Shown: positions 25,259 through 33,572, counted from the first letter of the stretch. The stretch: 36,696 nt of DNA from CAYURR01 sp964446745 (GCA_964446745.1 CAYURR010000006.1:1-36696), one strand, 5' to 3'. A program made the numbers and translations. Notes: generated by a model from the sequence alone, not told the origin.

Positions 25259-26156
25259 CCGACACCTCCGCGGTTGTATGTAGCGCGTCCGAATAGCTGC
25301 AAACGCGTACGTTGCTGTCTATTTTCTTTATGAGCCCGGACAAGGTCTTGCCGGCGCCCACCTCTATAAATGTATCAAACCCGTCAGCTACCATGTTTTC
25401 TATCGTCTTTTGCCAGAGCACGGGGTTATTGATCTGTTTCGGTAAATAAATCTTCGGATCGCCATATAATCCCGCTGTGCTATTCGCGTAGACGGGTATC
25501 TTTGCCGAATTGAAACTCATATCCTTGACATACTCGCGCATCATGCCTGCGGCCTCATCCATGAACGGACTGTGAAAGCCACCGCTGACCGCGAGCTTTA
25601 AGCATTTGCCGCCGTTGTCGGTCACAGCTTTGATCAATGCGGAAGACGTGGAGGCCTTACATGCGACAACGATCTGACCCTCGCAGTTATAGTTTACGGG
25701 GTAGGCCGCATCGAGTGTATCGCACATTGCTTTAACCGCATCGGCTGACAGCTTCATAACCGCAAACATCTCGCCATCCTTTTTCATAGCGCATTCGTGC
25801 ATCGCGCGAGCGCGGAAGCTTACGATGTCAAACGCCTGCTTGTATTCGAGTATACCTGCATATGCGAGGGCGGGTAGCTCGCCGAGCGAAAAGCCCGCGA
25901 CACCGCTTGCGTGTATGCCACACTCATTCAAAGCTGCGGCACATGCAAGATCCATCGTAAACATGCATGGCTGTGTGTTTACCGTTATATCTAGCTGTTC
26001 CTTGGGGCCGTCGAAGCAAAGAGTTTTTACAGCGTCACCGGCCACATCGAACACTGCCTTCGCGGCAGGGGAGGAATCATAGAGATCCTTGCCCATGCCT
26101 ACGGATTGGCTGCCCTGACCCGCGAATACAAATGCTATTTTATTCATTGTATCCAT
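25248..26156 (-). CDS. fabD: Malonyl-CoA:ACP transacylase
   Basis: This is a 302-residue protein. FVFAGQGSQSVGMGKDLYD opens the fold, GFSLGELPAL contains the nucleophilic Ser (about residue 92), and the catalytic His is in SGGFHSPFM (about residue 200). It loads malonate from CoA onto ACP. ATG 26156 has AGAGG seven bases upstream; an in-frame ATG three codons later is less well placed. The C terminus VAGKTLS-type segment (EVGAGKTLSGLI) is present. It overlaps fabK by 13 nt. Confidence 0.96.
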   Translation of the reverse strand: MDTMNKIAFVFAGQGSQSVGMGKDLYDSSPAAKAVFDVAGDAVKTLCFDGPKEQLDITVNTQPCMFTMDLACAAALNECGIHASGVAGFSLGELPALAYAGILEYKQAFDIVSFRARAMHECAMKKDGEMFAVMKLSADAVKAMCDTLDAAYPVNYNCEGQIVVACKASTSSALIKAVTDNGGKCLKLAVSGGFHSPFMDEAAGMMREYVKDMSFNSAKIPVYANSTAGLYGDPKIYLPKQINNPVLWQKTIENMVADGFDTFIEVGAGKTLSGLIKKIDSNVRVCSYSDALHTTAEVSDGK

Positions 26157-27088
26157 TTTGTTGCCTCTTTCATGATTGCTTCGGCTTCAGCAAACATCTC
26201 TTCGATGATCTCGCTTGCGCTTTGTTCGCGCTTCACGATCCCCGATATCTGCCCAGCCATAAAGCAACCGTCCTTTTCGTTACCGTCAACGGCGGCCTTC
26301 AACGCGCCCGCCCCCATAGCTTCGAGCTCGTCGTTGCTAACGGACGCGTCATATTCCTTAGAGAAGAAATCCCTCGAGAACGCCGTCTTAATCGAACGCA
26401 CGGGATGACCGAGGCGCTTGCCCGTGGCTATTGTATCTATATCCTTGGCCTTTAAGACCTTGTCCTTGTACGCTTGGTGGATGTTGCATTCATGGGCGAC
26501 GAGAAAACGCGTACCGACCTGTACGCCCACAGCCCCGAGTGCAAACGCTGCGGCTATACCTCTGCCGTCACCGATGCCCCCAGCTGCGATAACGGGGATC
26601 TTTACGCTGTCGCAGACCTGTGGTATCAATGTCATCGTTGTGAGATCTCCGATATGACCGCCGCTTTCGCCGCCCTCGGCGATAACAGCAGTCGCACCGC
26701 CTCGCTCCATGAGTTTCGCAATCGCGCAAGACGGCACTACCGGTATAACCTTTATGCCCGCTTCGAGCCATGCTTTCATATATTTAGACGGGTTACCCGC
26801 GCCCGTGGTGACTACGGCGACCCTTTCCTCGGCGGCAACTGCGGCAACCGCATCGGCATGAGGGCTCATGAGCATGATGTTCAGGCCGAAGGGTTTAGTA
26901 GTCAGGGTTTTGCAGCGATGTATCTGATCCTTTACATATTCGGCAGGAGCGTTTCCGGCTGCTATGATACCCAGGCCGCCCGCGTTACTGACTGCGGCTG
27001 CAAGTGCAGCATCGGCTATCCATGCCATACCGCCTTGAAAGAGAGGGTATTCTATATTTAATAACTCACAAATCGGTGTTGTGATCAT
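26144..27088 (-). CDS. fabK: Enoyl-ACP reductase II (FabK)
   Basis: This is a 314-residue FMN-dependent TIM barrel. YPLFQGGMAWIADAALAAAV opens the family signature, EGGESGGHIGDL holds the conserved His of FabK, and AAGGIGDGRGIAAAFALGA plus GVQVGTRFLVA bind the FMN phosphate. It reduces enoyl-ACP with NAD(P)H in the last elongation step and replaces FabI. FabK shares its fold with nitronate monooxygenases, but the operon and the ESGGH motif favour FabK. Its start overlaps the acpP stop in ATGA. No fabI, fabL or fabV is in the window. Confidence 0.95.
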   Translation of the reverse strand: MITTPICELLNIEYPLFQGGMAWIADAALAAAVSNAGGLGIIAAGNAPAEYVKDQIHRCKTLTTKPFGLNIMLMSPHADAVAAVAAEERVAVVTTGAGNPSKYMKAWLEAGIKVIPVVPSCAIAKLMERGGATAVIAEGGESGGHIGDLTTMTLIPQVCDSVKIPVIAAGGIGDGRGIAAAFALGAVGVQVGTRFLVAHECNIHQAYKDKVLKAKDIDTIATGKRLGHPVRSIKTAFSRDFFSKEYDASVSNDELEAMGAGALKAAVDGNEKDGCFMAGQISGIVKREQSASEIIEEMFAEAEAIMKEATKWIQ

Positions 27089-27288
27089 ATCTTCTTCATC
27101 AAATCTCCGATGGTCTTGATTTCCTGATCCATCTCGATAGTAACGCCAAACTCATCCTCGAGCTTCATAACGAGCTCGACGGTATCCAATGAATCCAGTT
27201 CCAGATCAGCAAAAGACATTTCCTCTGTTACTACTAAAGCATCGTCACTCTTATACTCGCGCAAAACATTCTGAATACGTTCCAACAT
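27085..27288 (-). CDS. acpP: Acyl carrier protein
   Basis: This is a 67-residue ACP, short by about ten residues compared with most AcpP. The phosphopantetheine Ser is in the DLELDSLDTVELVMKLEDEF helix-2 motif (Asp-Ser-Leu). An acidic helix bundle with MKLEDEFGVTIEMDQEI is standard. GGAGGA lies seven bases before ATG 27288. It carries acyl chains between the Fab enzymes. fabK overlaps its stop. Confidence 0.96.
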   Translation of the reverse strand: MLERIQNVLREYKSDDALVVTEEMSFADLELDSLDTVELVMKLEDEFGVTIEMDQEIKTIGDLMKKI

Positions 27289-27324
27289 AAACTAATTCCT
27301 CCATTTTTTATATTAAGAATACTG

Positions 27325-28281
27325 TTACTCCCAAGCCATTATGCATGTGCCGTATGTAAGCCCGGCACCGAATGAACACATTAATAGGGTGTCGCCGCTT
27401 GTGATGCTGCCGTTACCGAGCAGTTCATCTATCAAAAACGGAACAGAGGCCGATGACATATTTCCGTACCTGTCGACATTGATCGGGAACTTATGCTCGG
27501 GCTGGGCTGTCCGTGTGCGTATGCTGTCCACGATGCGCTTGTTGGCCTGGTGCATGATAAAGTAGCGCACATCATCCGAGCCAATGCCCAATGCATTCAT
27601 TGCAGCATCGATCTCGCGTTCAGCGGTCTTTACCGCAAATTTAAATACCTCTTGCCCATCCATAAACAAGAACTCCTGCGAATGCTGTTGCTGTGAGTAT
27701 GGGCTATTTCCTACATGACTATTCAGTGTCAGGGGTTTTGTGCAAGGCTGCGTGCCTAAACGCAGATACCTTAGCGCATTGCCGCTGGTCAAGACGCATG
27801 CGGCTGCTCCGTCCCCAAACAGTATACAGTTCTTACGGTTTGTCCAGTCCACATGCTTGGACATCATGTCCGCGCATACGAGTAAGATATTCTTAGCCTT
27901 GCCGGATGATAGATACAGCGAGGCTGTTTCAAGCGCATATATAAAGCCCGTGCACGCTGCATTTAAGTCAAATGCCGGGCAAGACACGCCAAGGCGTTCC
28001 GCTACGCAACACGACAGAGACGGGGTTGTGTAGTCGCCGCTTAGAGTGGCGCAGATAATTAGATCGATATCTCCAGCCGTAAGACCCGCCTTTTTGAGTG
28101 CCATGTTGCTAGCGGTTTCGGATAGGTCGGTCAGGCTCTCGTCGACGCATAGGTACCGGGTTTTTATTCCGGTCTTGGAGATGATCCACTCGTCGTTTGT
28201 TTCGAGAAACTGGGATAGATCATCATTACTTATCTGCTTTTGTGGTAGTGCTGTTCCGGTGCCGATTATTTTGATACTCAT
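27325..28281 (-). CDS. fabH: Beta-ketoacyl-ACP synthase III
   Basis: This is a 318-residue protein and the first gene of the operon. The Cys of the catalytic triad lies in LNAACTGFIYALETA (about residue 110), His in IMHQANKRIVDSI (about 240), and Asn in DRYGNMSSASVPF (about 270). It starts fatty-acid synthesis by condensing acetyl- or a branched acyl-CoA with malonyl-ACP. GAGG precedes ATG 28281. It is behind a strong promoter with an overlapping inverted repeat, so control of the pathway probably acts here. Confidence 0.96.
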   Translation of the reverse strand: MSIKIIGTGTALPQKQISNDDLSQFLETNDEWIISKTGIKTRYLCVDESLTDLSETASNMALKKAGLTAGDIDLIICATLSGDYTTPSLSCCVAERLGVSCPAFDLNAACTGFIYALETASLYLSSGKAKNILLVCADMMSKHVDWTNRKNCILFGDGAAACVLTSGNALRYLRLGTQPCTKPLTLNSHVGNSPYSQQQHSQEFLFMDGQEVFKFAVKTAEREIDAAMNALGIGSDDVRYFIMHQANKRIVDSIRTRTAQPEHKFPINVDRYGNMSSASVPFLIDELLGNGSITSGDTLLMCSFGAGLTYGTCIMAWE

Positions 28282-28300
28282 TATTTACCTCATAAGCAAA

Positions 28301-28323
28301 ATATTAGTTTAGCTAACTAATAT
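28301..28323. promoter_or_regulatory. Inverted repeat over the fabH -10 box: candidate FapR/FabT-type operator
   Basis: ATATTAGTT (28301-28309), a 5-nt centre, and AACTAATAT (28315-28323) form perfect 9-bp arms. TTAGT and ACTAA are spaced by seven bases, the outer spacing I recall for FapR sites of Firmicutes, although the central ACC/GGT positions differ. It covers the -10 region, so a bound protein would block initiation of the fab operon. No fapR or fabT gene lies nearby. Confidence 0.55.
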
Positions 28324-28345
28324 CACAAAGTCATGTTTATGTCAA
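28317..28345 (-). promoter_or_regulatory. Promoter of the fatty-acid synthesis operon
   Basis: On the - strand a perfect TTGACA (28340-28345) and TATTAG (28317-28322) are 17 bp apart, with TGA just before the -10 giving an extended TGn element. It lies 36 bp upstream of the fabH start. Confidence 0.75.
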
Positions 28346-28362
28346 TAATATTCGGAATATTA
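28346..28362. promoter_or_regulatory. Second inverted repeat in the fabH/response-regulator divergent region
   Basis: TAATATTC, one centre base, and GAATATTA form perfect 8-bp arms directly upstream of the fabH -35 box and about 49 bp before the response regulator start. It may regulate either divergent gene. Confidence 0.4.
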
Positions 28363-28410
28363 CATAGACGGATTCGTAGAATTGTTTTATCATGTGCGCG
28401 GGTGAAATGA

Positions 28411-29154
28411 ATGCTAAACATTGCCATAGTTGACGATGAAGTCATACAGATTGAGTTGCTATGCGAAATGGTATCCGAGTGGGCACACAGACGCATGAGC
28501 GTAGTCAACGTTGAAACCTTTGACGGCTCGCAGGGCTATCTGTTTTCGGAGACTGCGTTTGATATATTACTGCTCGATATACAGATGAATGGGCAGAGCG
28601 GTATTGACCTCGCAAAACGCATACGTGAGACGGACGAGCGCCTCGTTATCGTATTCATTACGGGTCTGGCGGATTTTGTATGCGAGGGCTACGAGGTGTC
28701 GGCTCTGCATTATTTGATAAAGCCTGTCAAAGCCGAGAAGTTAAAAGAGGTGCTCGATAAAGCTTGCCAACGATTGAAGATCGCAGACAAGACACTTTTA
28801 CTGGAGACCGATGACGGGATAATTCGTGTGAGGCTTGTGGATATCGTGTATATAGAGGCGTTCGCACATGAGGTAGCGGTACATATGAGTAAGGCGCAAG
28901 CCATAACGGGCAATGGGACGGATGTATACACAATCAAGCGCAATATCGGACACATAGAGGATGAGTTGAATACGCTCGAACAAGGGATGTTTGTGCGCTG
29001 CCATCGGTCATACATAGTGAGTATCAGGCATATCAAGCGCATTATGAAGGGCGATGCTGAATTAGATAGCGGTGAGCTCATACCGCTGTCTCGTCGTATG
29101 TACAGCGATGTAAACCGGGCTTTTATAGAATATTACAAGACGCTGCGTAAATAA
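28411..29154 (+). CDS. LytTR-family response regulator (AgrA/LytR type)
   Basis: This is a 247-residue two-domain protein. The receiver domain (about 1-120) has the acidic pocket IVDDEVIQIEL, phosphoacceptor Asp in LLLDIQMNGQSG (about residue 55), Thr in FITG, and Lys in LIKPVKAEKL. The LytTR DNA-binding domain (about 140-245) has IVYIEAFAHEV and FVRCHRSYIVSIRHI. The start has only a weak GGTGA site. It should bind paired 9-bp direct repeats, and such a pair is present just before the ABC transporter genes. A 22-nt gap separates it from its cognate kinase. Confidence 0.95.
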   Translation: MLNIAIVDDEVIQIELLCEMVSEWAHRRMSVVNVETFDGSQGYLFSETAFDILLLDIQMNGQSGIDLAKRIRETDERLVIVFITGLADFVCEGYEVSALHYLIKPVKAEKLKEVLDKACQRLKIADKTLLLETDDGIIRVRLVDIVYIEAFAHEVAVHMSKAQAITGNGTDVYTIKRNIGHIEDELNTLEQGMFVRCHRSYIVSIRHIKRIMKGDAELDSGELIPLSRRMYSDVNRAFIEYYKTLRK

Positions 29155-29176
29155 TTACAGTTTAACGGAGGATATA

Positions 29177-29863
29177 ATGGGATTGTTTTCGTGGATACTC
29201 TCACCGATCATCGATAAACGCATAGCGGAGTTTCAGAGTGACCTGATGCAAAAGCATATAGCGGAGGTCGAGCACATCTACAGCCAGATGCGCGGATGGC
29301 GCCACGACTATCACAACCATATACAAGCCATCAAGGCCCATATGAAGTTCGCCCAATATGAAGAGATCGAGGAGTATTTAGATCATTTGGACAGCGACCT
29401 AGTGAATGTAGATACCGTATTAAAGACCGGAAATGTAATGGTGGATGCGATATTGAACAGCAAGATATCGCTTGCTCTCGCGAGACACATAAACATGACC
29501 GCAAAGGCTACGGTACCCAAGCAGATGAGCATATCCGAGATAGACCTATGCGTGATCCTCGGGAATTTGATAGATAATGCTACAGAGGCCTGTCAGCTAC
29601 TGCCGAACGAGGATGATCGCTTCATACGCATATACATAGACACGATGAAGGACAATCTATATATATCTATTAGTAACTCGGCGGGCGGAGAGATCAAAAA
29701 GTCCGGTAAGGGCTATCTATCTACAAAAGCACAGCCCGGGCATGGCTTCGGTCTCATGCGTATCGACAAGATAGCACAGAAATACGGCGGCTATATAAAC
29801 CGTCAAAACGAGGAGGGCGTGTTTGCCACAGAGGTGCTCTTACCATTCGTGTACGAATCATAA
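29177..29863 (+). CDS. Soluble GHKL sensor histidine kinase (AgrC-like catalytic core)
   Basis: The protein is 228 residues, about half the usual AgrC length. GGAGG precedes ATG 29177 by seven bases and no upstream in-frame coding region exists. A short amphipathic N terminus (GLFSWILSP) leads to a coiled coil, phosphoacceptor His in MRGWRHDYHNHI (about residue 41), N-box ILGNLIDNATEACQL and G-box PGHGFGLMRID. A transmembrane sensor domain is missing, so the input must come from a partner protein or a cytoplasmic ligand. It should phosphorylate the upstream regulator. The adjacent transporters are natural candidates as sensors, as in BceAB-type modules; this is inference. Confidence 0.9.
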   Translation: MGLFSWILSPIIDKRIAEFQSDLMQKHIAEVEHIYSQMRGWRHDYHNHIQAIKAHMKFAQYEEIEEYLDHLDSDLVNVDTVLKTGNVMVDAILNSKISLALARHINMTAKATVPKQMSISEIDLCVILGNLIDNATEACQLLPNEDDRFIRIYIDTMKDNLYISISNSAGGEIKKSGKGYLSTKAQPGHGFGLMRIDKIAQKYGGYINRQNEEGVFATEVLLPFVYES

Positions 29864-29871
29864 CCGTTCGT
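29842..29871 (+). promoter_or_regulatory. LytTR-binding direct repeat upstream of the ABC transporter pair
   Basis: ACCATTCGT (29842-29850) and ACCGTTCGT (29863-29871) are separated by exactly 12 bp. The second copy fits all nine positions of the published LytTR consensus [TA][AC][CA]GTTN[AG][TG], the first eight of nine. The first lies within the kinase's last codons. It sits 27 bp before a -10-like TATGAT with no clear -35, as expected at an activator-dependent promoter. Confidence 0.75.
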
Positions 29872-29898
29872 GCACGATTTTTATTTTCCGTAAAACGA

Positions 29899-29904
29899 TA
29901 TGAT
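29899..29904 (+). promoter_or_regulatory. -10 box of the predicted LytTR-activated promoter
   Basis: TATGAT matches the -10 consensus in five of six positions, 28 bp before the transporter start. The expected -35 position (29876-29881) reads GATTTT, a poor match, so activation by a protein bound at 29842-29871 is likely. Confidence 0.45.
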
Positions 29905-29932
29905 ATGCTCTGCTTAGACAGGGGGAATGGTA

Positions 29933-31747
29933 ATGAAAATAAATATTGCACTTGTGAGTAATATCAAATATGTGTTCGGGAACATTTGGCGGTGGGATAG
30001 GGCTGTGCTGTTCTTTGTGGCACTGCAGGCTGTAATGAGTGTAACGCTGCCTGCGTTCGGCATATATCTTCCGAAGCTTGTGATAGATATGGTAACGAAC
30101 CATGCATCGCTATCTCAGTTGGTGATGATATTATCCGGATTCACGCTATTGATGGCGGCGGCAAACTTTATTCACCGCTACGCGATATCTAATGTCAACA
30201 CCTCGGCGATGTCCAATCGCATGCAATACCAGCTTTTACGAAATAGAAAGCTCATGGACAGCGACTATGCGTTTATCGAGAGCACGGAAGGCCAATCCTT
30301 GCACCGCCAGCTCAATAATGCCGTGATGCAGGATCGCAGCGGCCCGCAAATCATCGTGCGTTTGATGCCGGAATTCGTTGCGGGTGTATTGGGTTTTTTA
30401 CTGTACGGTTCGCTGCTTACGTTTCTGAATCCTATCGTGCTATTGCTATTGATACTCTCATCACTTATAAACTATGCGGTATTGAACCGCGCAACGCGCT
30501 GTAGGGAGGAATTTCGCGAGGAATACGGTACGATCATGGATAAATTCACGTACTTTAACTTCAAGGTCGCGGACTTTGCGAGTGCGAAGGATATACGGCT
30601 CTATAACATGAAGCCGTGGTTTATGTCTATGATAGATGCGTTACTCAGGCAGGATAGGCAGCGCCTCGTTAAGATCGCGAGATTCGAATTTGCCTACAAC
30701 ATCTCGGACGCGGTCGTTTTACTGGTGCGTGACGGTGCGGCATATGCTTTTTTGATCTGGTATGTACTGACCGGGCAGATCGGTGTATCGGACTTTGTAC
30801 TGTATATAGGTGCGGTCACGGGTTTTGGTGCGTTCGTGAATATGATCGTAAACAATTACATCGAGCTTGTTCGCGGGAGCCACGATATAGACGCGATACG
30901 GACATTTCTTGAGATGCCGGATAGGTCAAACAGGGTAGCAGGGAAAAATCTGCCTACTGCAAAGGATTTGCCCATTTCCATAGAGTTTTCGCATGTATAT
31001 TTCCGTTACGAACCTGAGGGCCGATATGTGCTAGAGGATTTCTGTCTGAGGATTGAAAAGGGTGAGAGGCTTGCTATAGTTGGGGCTAACGGTGCAGGTA
31101 AAACGACCGTGGTGAAGCTACTATGCGGGTTTTATATACCCGAAAGCGGGCAGATCTTGATAAATGGAATACCGATATCCAGTTACAACCGCGATGAGCT
31201 GTATACACTGTTTTCAGCAGTATTTCAGGATATGCTGATCATGCCGCTGTCTATAGCGCATAATATTGCAATGAGCAATGATATTAACCATGAACGGGTA
31301 CGCAAATGTATAAGTGATGCGGGTTTAACAGTACGGTTGCCTGATATCGACGCACAACTCACGAAGATAGCGGACTCGAATGGGATCGAGCTTTCGGGCG
31401 GGGAACAGCAGCGTCTGATACTCGCACGCGCGTTATATAAGGATGCGGCGATTCTTGTGCTCGATGAGCCCACAGCTTCACTGGATCCGTTAGCCGAGAG
31501 CGACCTGTACATGAAATATCATGGCTTTTCTGAGAACAAGACATCGATCTATATTTCGCACCGACTCGCGAGCACAAGCTTTTGCGATTGCGTTGCTTAC
31601 ATCGAGGGTGGGAGAGTGGCGGAGCTCGGCACCCACCGTGAACTGATGGATCAAAATGGCGGATATCGAAGGATGTTTGACATACAGAGCTATTACTATC
31701 GCGATGCAATAGCTGAAAGCGAGCAGAGGGAGGAGGCAGTGTCATGA
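29933..31747 (+). CDS. ABC exporter half-transporter, first of pair (TMD-NBD fusion)
   Basis: This is a 604-residue ABCB-type protein. ATG 29933 is chosen because GGGGG lies seven bases upstream; ATG 29927 would be too close to it. Residues about 20-320 hold six hydrophobic segments. The nucleotide-binding domain has Walker A GANGAGKTT (about 385-393), Q-loop VFQD, signature ELSGGEQQR (about 486), Walker B ILVLDEPT with the catalytic Glu, and H-loop ISHRL, so it should hydrolyse ATP. The next gene starts inside its end (ATGA), so the products probably form a heterodimer. The substrate is unknown; there is no peptidase domain and no precursor peptide gene. Confidence 0.94.
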   Translation: MKINIALVSNIKYVFGNIWRWDRAVLFFVALQAVMSVTLPAFGIYLPKLVIDMVTNHASLSQLVMILSGFTLLMAAANFIHRYAISNVNTSAMSNRMQYQLLRNRKLMDSDYAFIESTEGQSLHRQLNNAVMQDRSGPQIIVRLMPEFVAGVLGFLLYGSLLTFLNPIVLLLLILSSLINYAVLNRATRCREEFREEYGTIMDKFTYFNFKVADFASAKDIRLYNMKPWFMSMIDALLRQDRQRLVKIARFEFAYNISDAVVLLVRDGAAYAFLIWYVLTGQIGVSDFVLYIGAVTGFGAFVNMIVNNYIELVRGSHDIDAIRTFLEMPDRSNRVAGKNLPTAKDLPISIEFSHVYFRYEPEGRYVLEDFCLRIEKGERLAIVGANGAGKTTVVKLLCGFYIPESGQILINGIPISSYNRDELYTLFSAVFQDMLIMPLSIAHNIAMSNDINHERVRKCISDAGLTVRLPDIDAQLTKIADSNGIELSGGEQQRLILARALYKDAAILVLDEPTASLDPLAESDLYMKYHGFSENKTSIYISHRLASTSFCDCVAYIEGGRVAELGTHRELMDQNGGYRRMFDIQSYYYRDAIAESEQREEAVS

Positions 31748-33561
31748 AAAAATTAAAGGAACAACTCGACCTTATGTGGATGGTCACAAACCGATTTTAT
31801 CTACTCCAAAAGCCGTATATTCCCGTGATGATCATAACCAAGTTGCTGTACGGTTTAATGCCGTTTATCAATATCGTGATGACAGCCAAGATCGTCGACA
31901 AGCTATCCTATGGTGCCAATGTGCGTGAGCTTGCGCTGCTCGCGAGCATAACAGTCGGAGCGAATGTGTTATTGAGCCTCTGTGCGAATGGCATGGAACA
32001 ATTGCGGCAGATGCATGTATACACATTGTCTCGGATGTACAGGCTGCAGTTTATGTACAAGATGTCGGAAATCGACTACGAATATATCGAGGATCCCAAA
32101 ACCCATAATATGCTATCGAGGATACAGAGTAACTTGAATATGGGCTGGTGGGACATCACAAGCGTACTGGAGCAGATCGTTAGTAGCATGATCGGGCTGA
32201 TACTGTCGGGGGTATTATCATATAGGCTGTTTATCACAGGGATCAATAACTCATATGGGCTATTGCTTGGTTTTACTGCTCTTGTAGCGTTGTGTATGTG
32301 GCTAATAGCCGTTGCCGACAAGGGATTTTTGAATAGGATATATAAGGTGCTGGACGGTTTTAGCGAGCGCGAACGCGCGTTCAATTATATGAGCGAGCTC
32401 GTGGGTAATTATAAGAATGGCAAGGACATACGCATTTATAACGCAAAGGAACTAATCGGTGATGCATCGGAACGCATGTGGAGAGAAGGAGGCTTTGCAA
32501 GTTTCAAGAGCTTGAGCAAGATGGACGGCATGATGAAGGGCATAAAGGGTGGTATCACAGCTCTGATGGGCGGGGTCATATATATTTTCGTTGCTATAAG
32601 GGCTGTGACCGGATACCTTAGTGTCGGCTCGATTGTGCGATATGCGGGCGGCGTTAACCAATTTATCAATCATTTCTCCGGGCTTGTAAACGCGTTAAAT
32701 ACTTATAGCCTTAACTGTGAGCGCATGCGGATCGCCTATGATTTTCTAAATCTGCCGGACAAGAAATATCGTGGCTCTTTGCCTGTGGAGAAGCGTAAAG
32801 ATCACGAATATATCATAGAGTTCCACCATGTGTCGTTCAAGTATCCGGGTAGCGAGGTGTATGTACTCAAGGATCTGTGCCTGAGGCTTCGTATTGGTCA
32901 GCGCATGGCCGTCGTGGGCCAAAACGGCAGTGGCAAGACCACAATGATAAAGCTGTTGTGCCGCCTATATGACCCTACGGAGGGCATGATCACATTGAAC
33001 GGCATAGACATAAAGAAATATAGCTATGAAGAATACCTTGGATTGTTCAGTGTGGTGTTTCAGGATTTCAGGTTGTACGCATTTCCAATGTCCGAGAACA
33101 TCTCATCCTCGGTCACATATGATCTGAAAAAGATGTCGGATGTGATTGAACGATCCGGATTATCGAAGCGTGTGAGCCGAATGCAGCATGGTGCGGACAC
33201 ATATCTGTATACACAATATTCAAAGGACGGTGTAGAGATCTCGGGTGGCGAGGCGCAAAAAATAGCCCTTGCACGCGCTCTGTTCAAGGACTCTCATTTT
33301 GTGATCTTGGACGAACCGACAGCTGCGCTCGATCCGATAGCGGAGTTTGAGGTTTATTCACGCTTCAATGATATCGTAGGTAAAAAGACGGCTGTATATA
33401 TATCACATCGATTGAGCAGCTGTCGCTTCTGCGATGATATCGCGGTATTTCATGAGGGCAGGCTCATACAGCGTGGTAGCCACAATGAGTTGATAGCAGA
33501 TATTAGTGGTAAATATAAGGAGATCTGGGATGCACAGGCACAGTATTATGCTGCAGGGTAG
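31744..33561 (+). CDS. ABC exporter half-transporter, second of pair (TMD-NBD fusion)
   Basis: This is a 605-residue protein overlapping the first half-transporter by 4 nt. Six hydrophobic segments lie between about residues 20 and 310. The nucleotide-binding domain has Walker A GQNGSGKTT (about 391-399), VFQD, signature EISGGEAQKIALARAL (about 498), Walker B FVILDEPT and ISHRL. Unlike many heterodimeric exporters, neither half shows an obviously degenerate catalytic site. It probably forms a heterodimer with the preceding protein under the LytTR regulator. The operon ends in a strong hairpin 12 nt later. Export of a peptide, lipid or drug, or self-defence, are all possible. Confidence 0.94.
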   Translation: MKKLKEQLDLMWMVTNRFYLLQKPYIPVMIITKLLYGLMPFINIVMTAKIVDKLSYGANVRELALLASITVGANVLLSLCANGMEQLRQMHVYTLSRMYRLQFMYKMSEIDYEYIEDPKTHNMLSRIQSNLNMGWWDITSVLEQIVSSMIGLILSGVLSYRLFITGINNSYGLLLGFTALVALCMWLIAVADKGFLNRIYKVLDGFSERERAFNYMSELVGNYKNGKDIRIYNAKELIGDASERMWREGGFASFKSLSKMDGMMKGIKGGITALMGGVIYIFVAIRAVTGYLSVGSIVRYAGGVNQFINHFSGLVNALNTYSLNCERMRIAYDFLNLPDKKYRGSLPVEKRKDHEYIIEFHHVSFKYPGSEVYVLKDLCLRLRIGQRMAVVGQNGSGKTTMIKLLCRLYDPTEGMITLNGIDIKKYSYEEYLGLFSVVFQDFRLYAFPMSENISSSVTYDLKKMSDVIERSGLSKRVSRMQHGADTYLYTQYSKDGVEISGGEAQKIALARALFKDSHFVILDEPTAALDPIAEFEVYSRFNDIVGKKTAVYISHRLSSCRFCDDIAVFHEGRLIQRGSHNELIADISGKYKEIWDAQAQYYAAG

Positions 33562-33572
33562 GATAACAATAA

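Noticed and set aside
26474..27061. Open frame of 195 codons on the + strand inside fabK
   Set aside because: It is antisense to fabK, has Cys- and His-rich random-looking composition, and no plausible start signal.
29846..29877. TTCGTGTACGAA and TCGTGCACGA as two separate palindromic operators
   Set aside because: They overlap the 9-mer direct repeats with 12-bp spacing, and the LytTR reading explains spacing and context better; a palindromic reading remains possible but is secondary.
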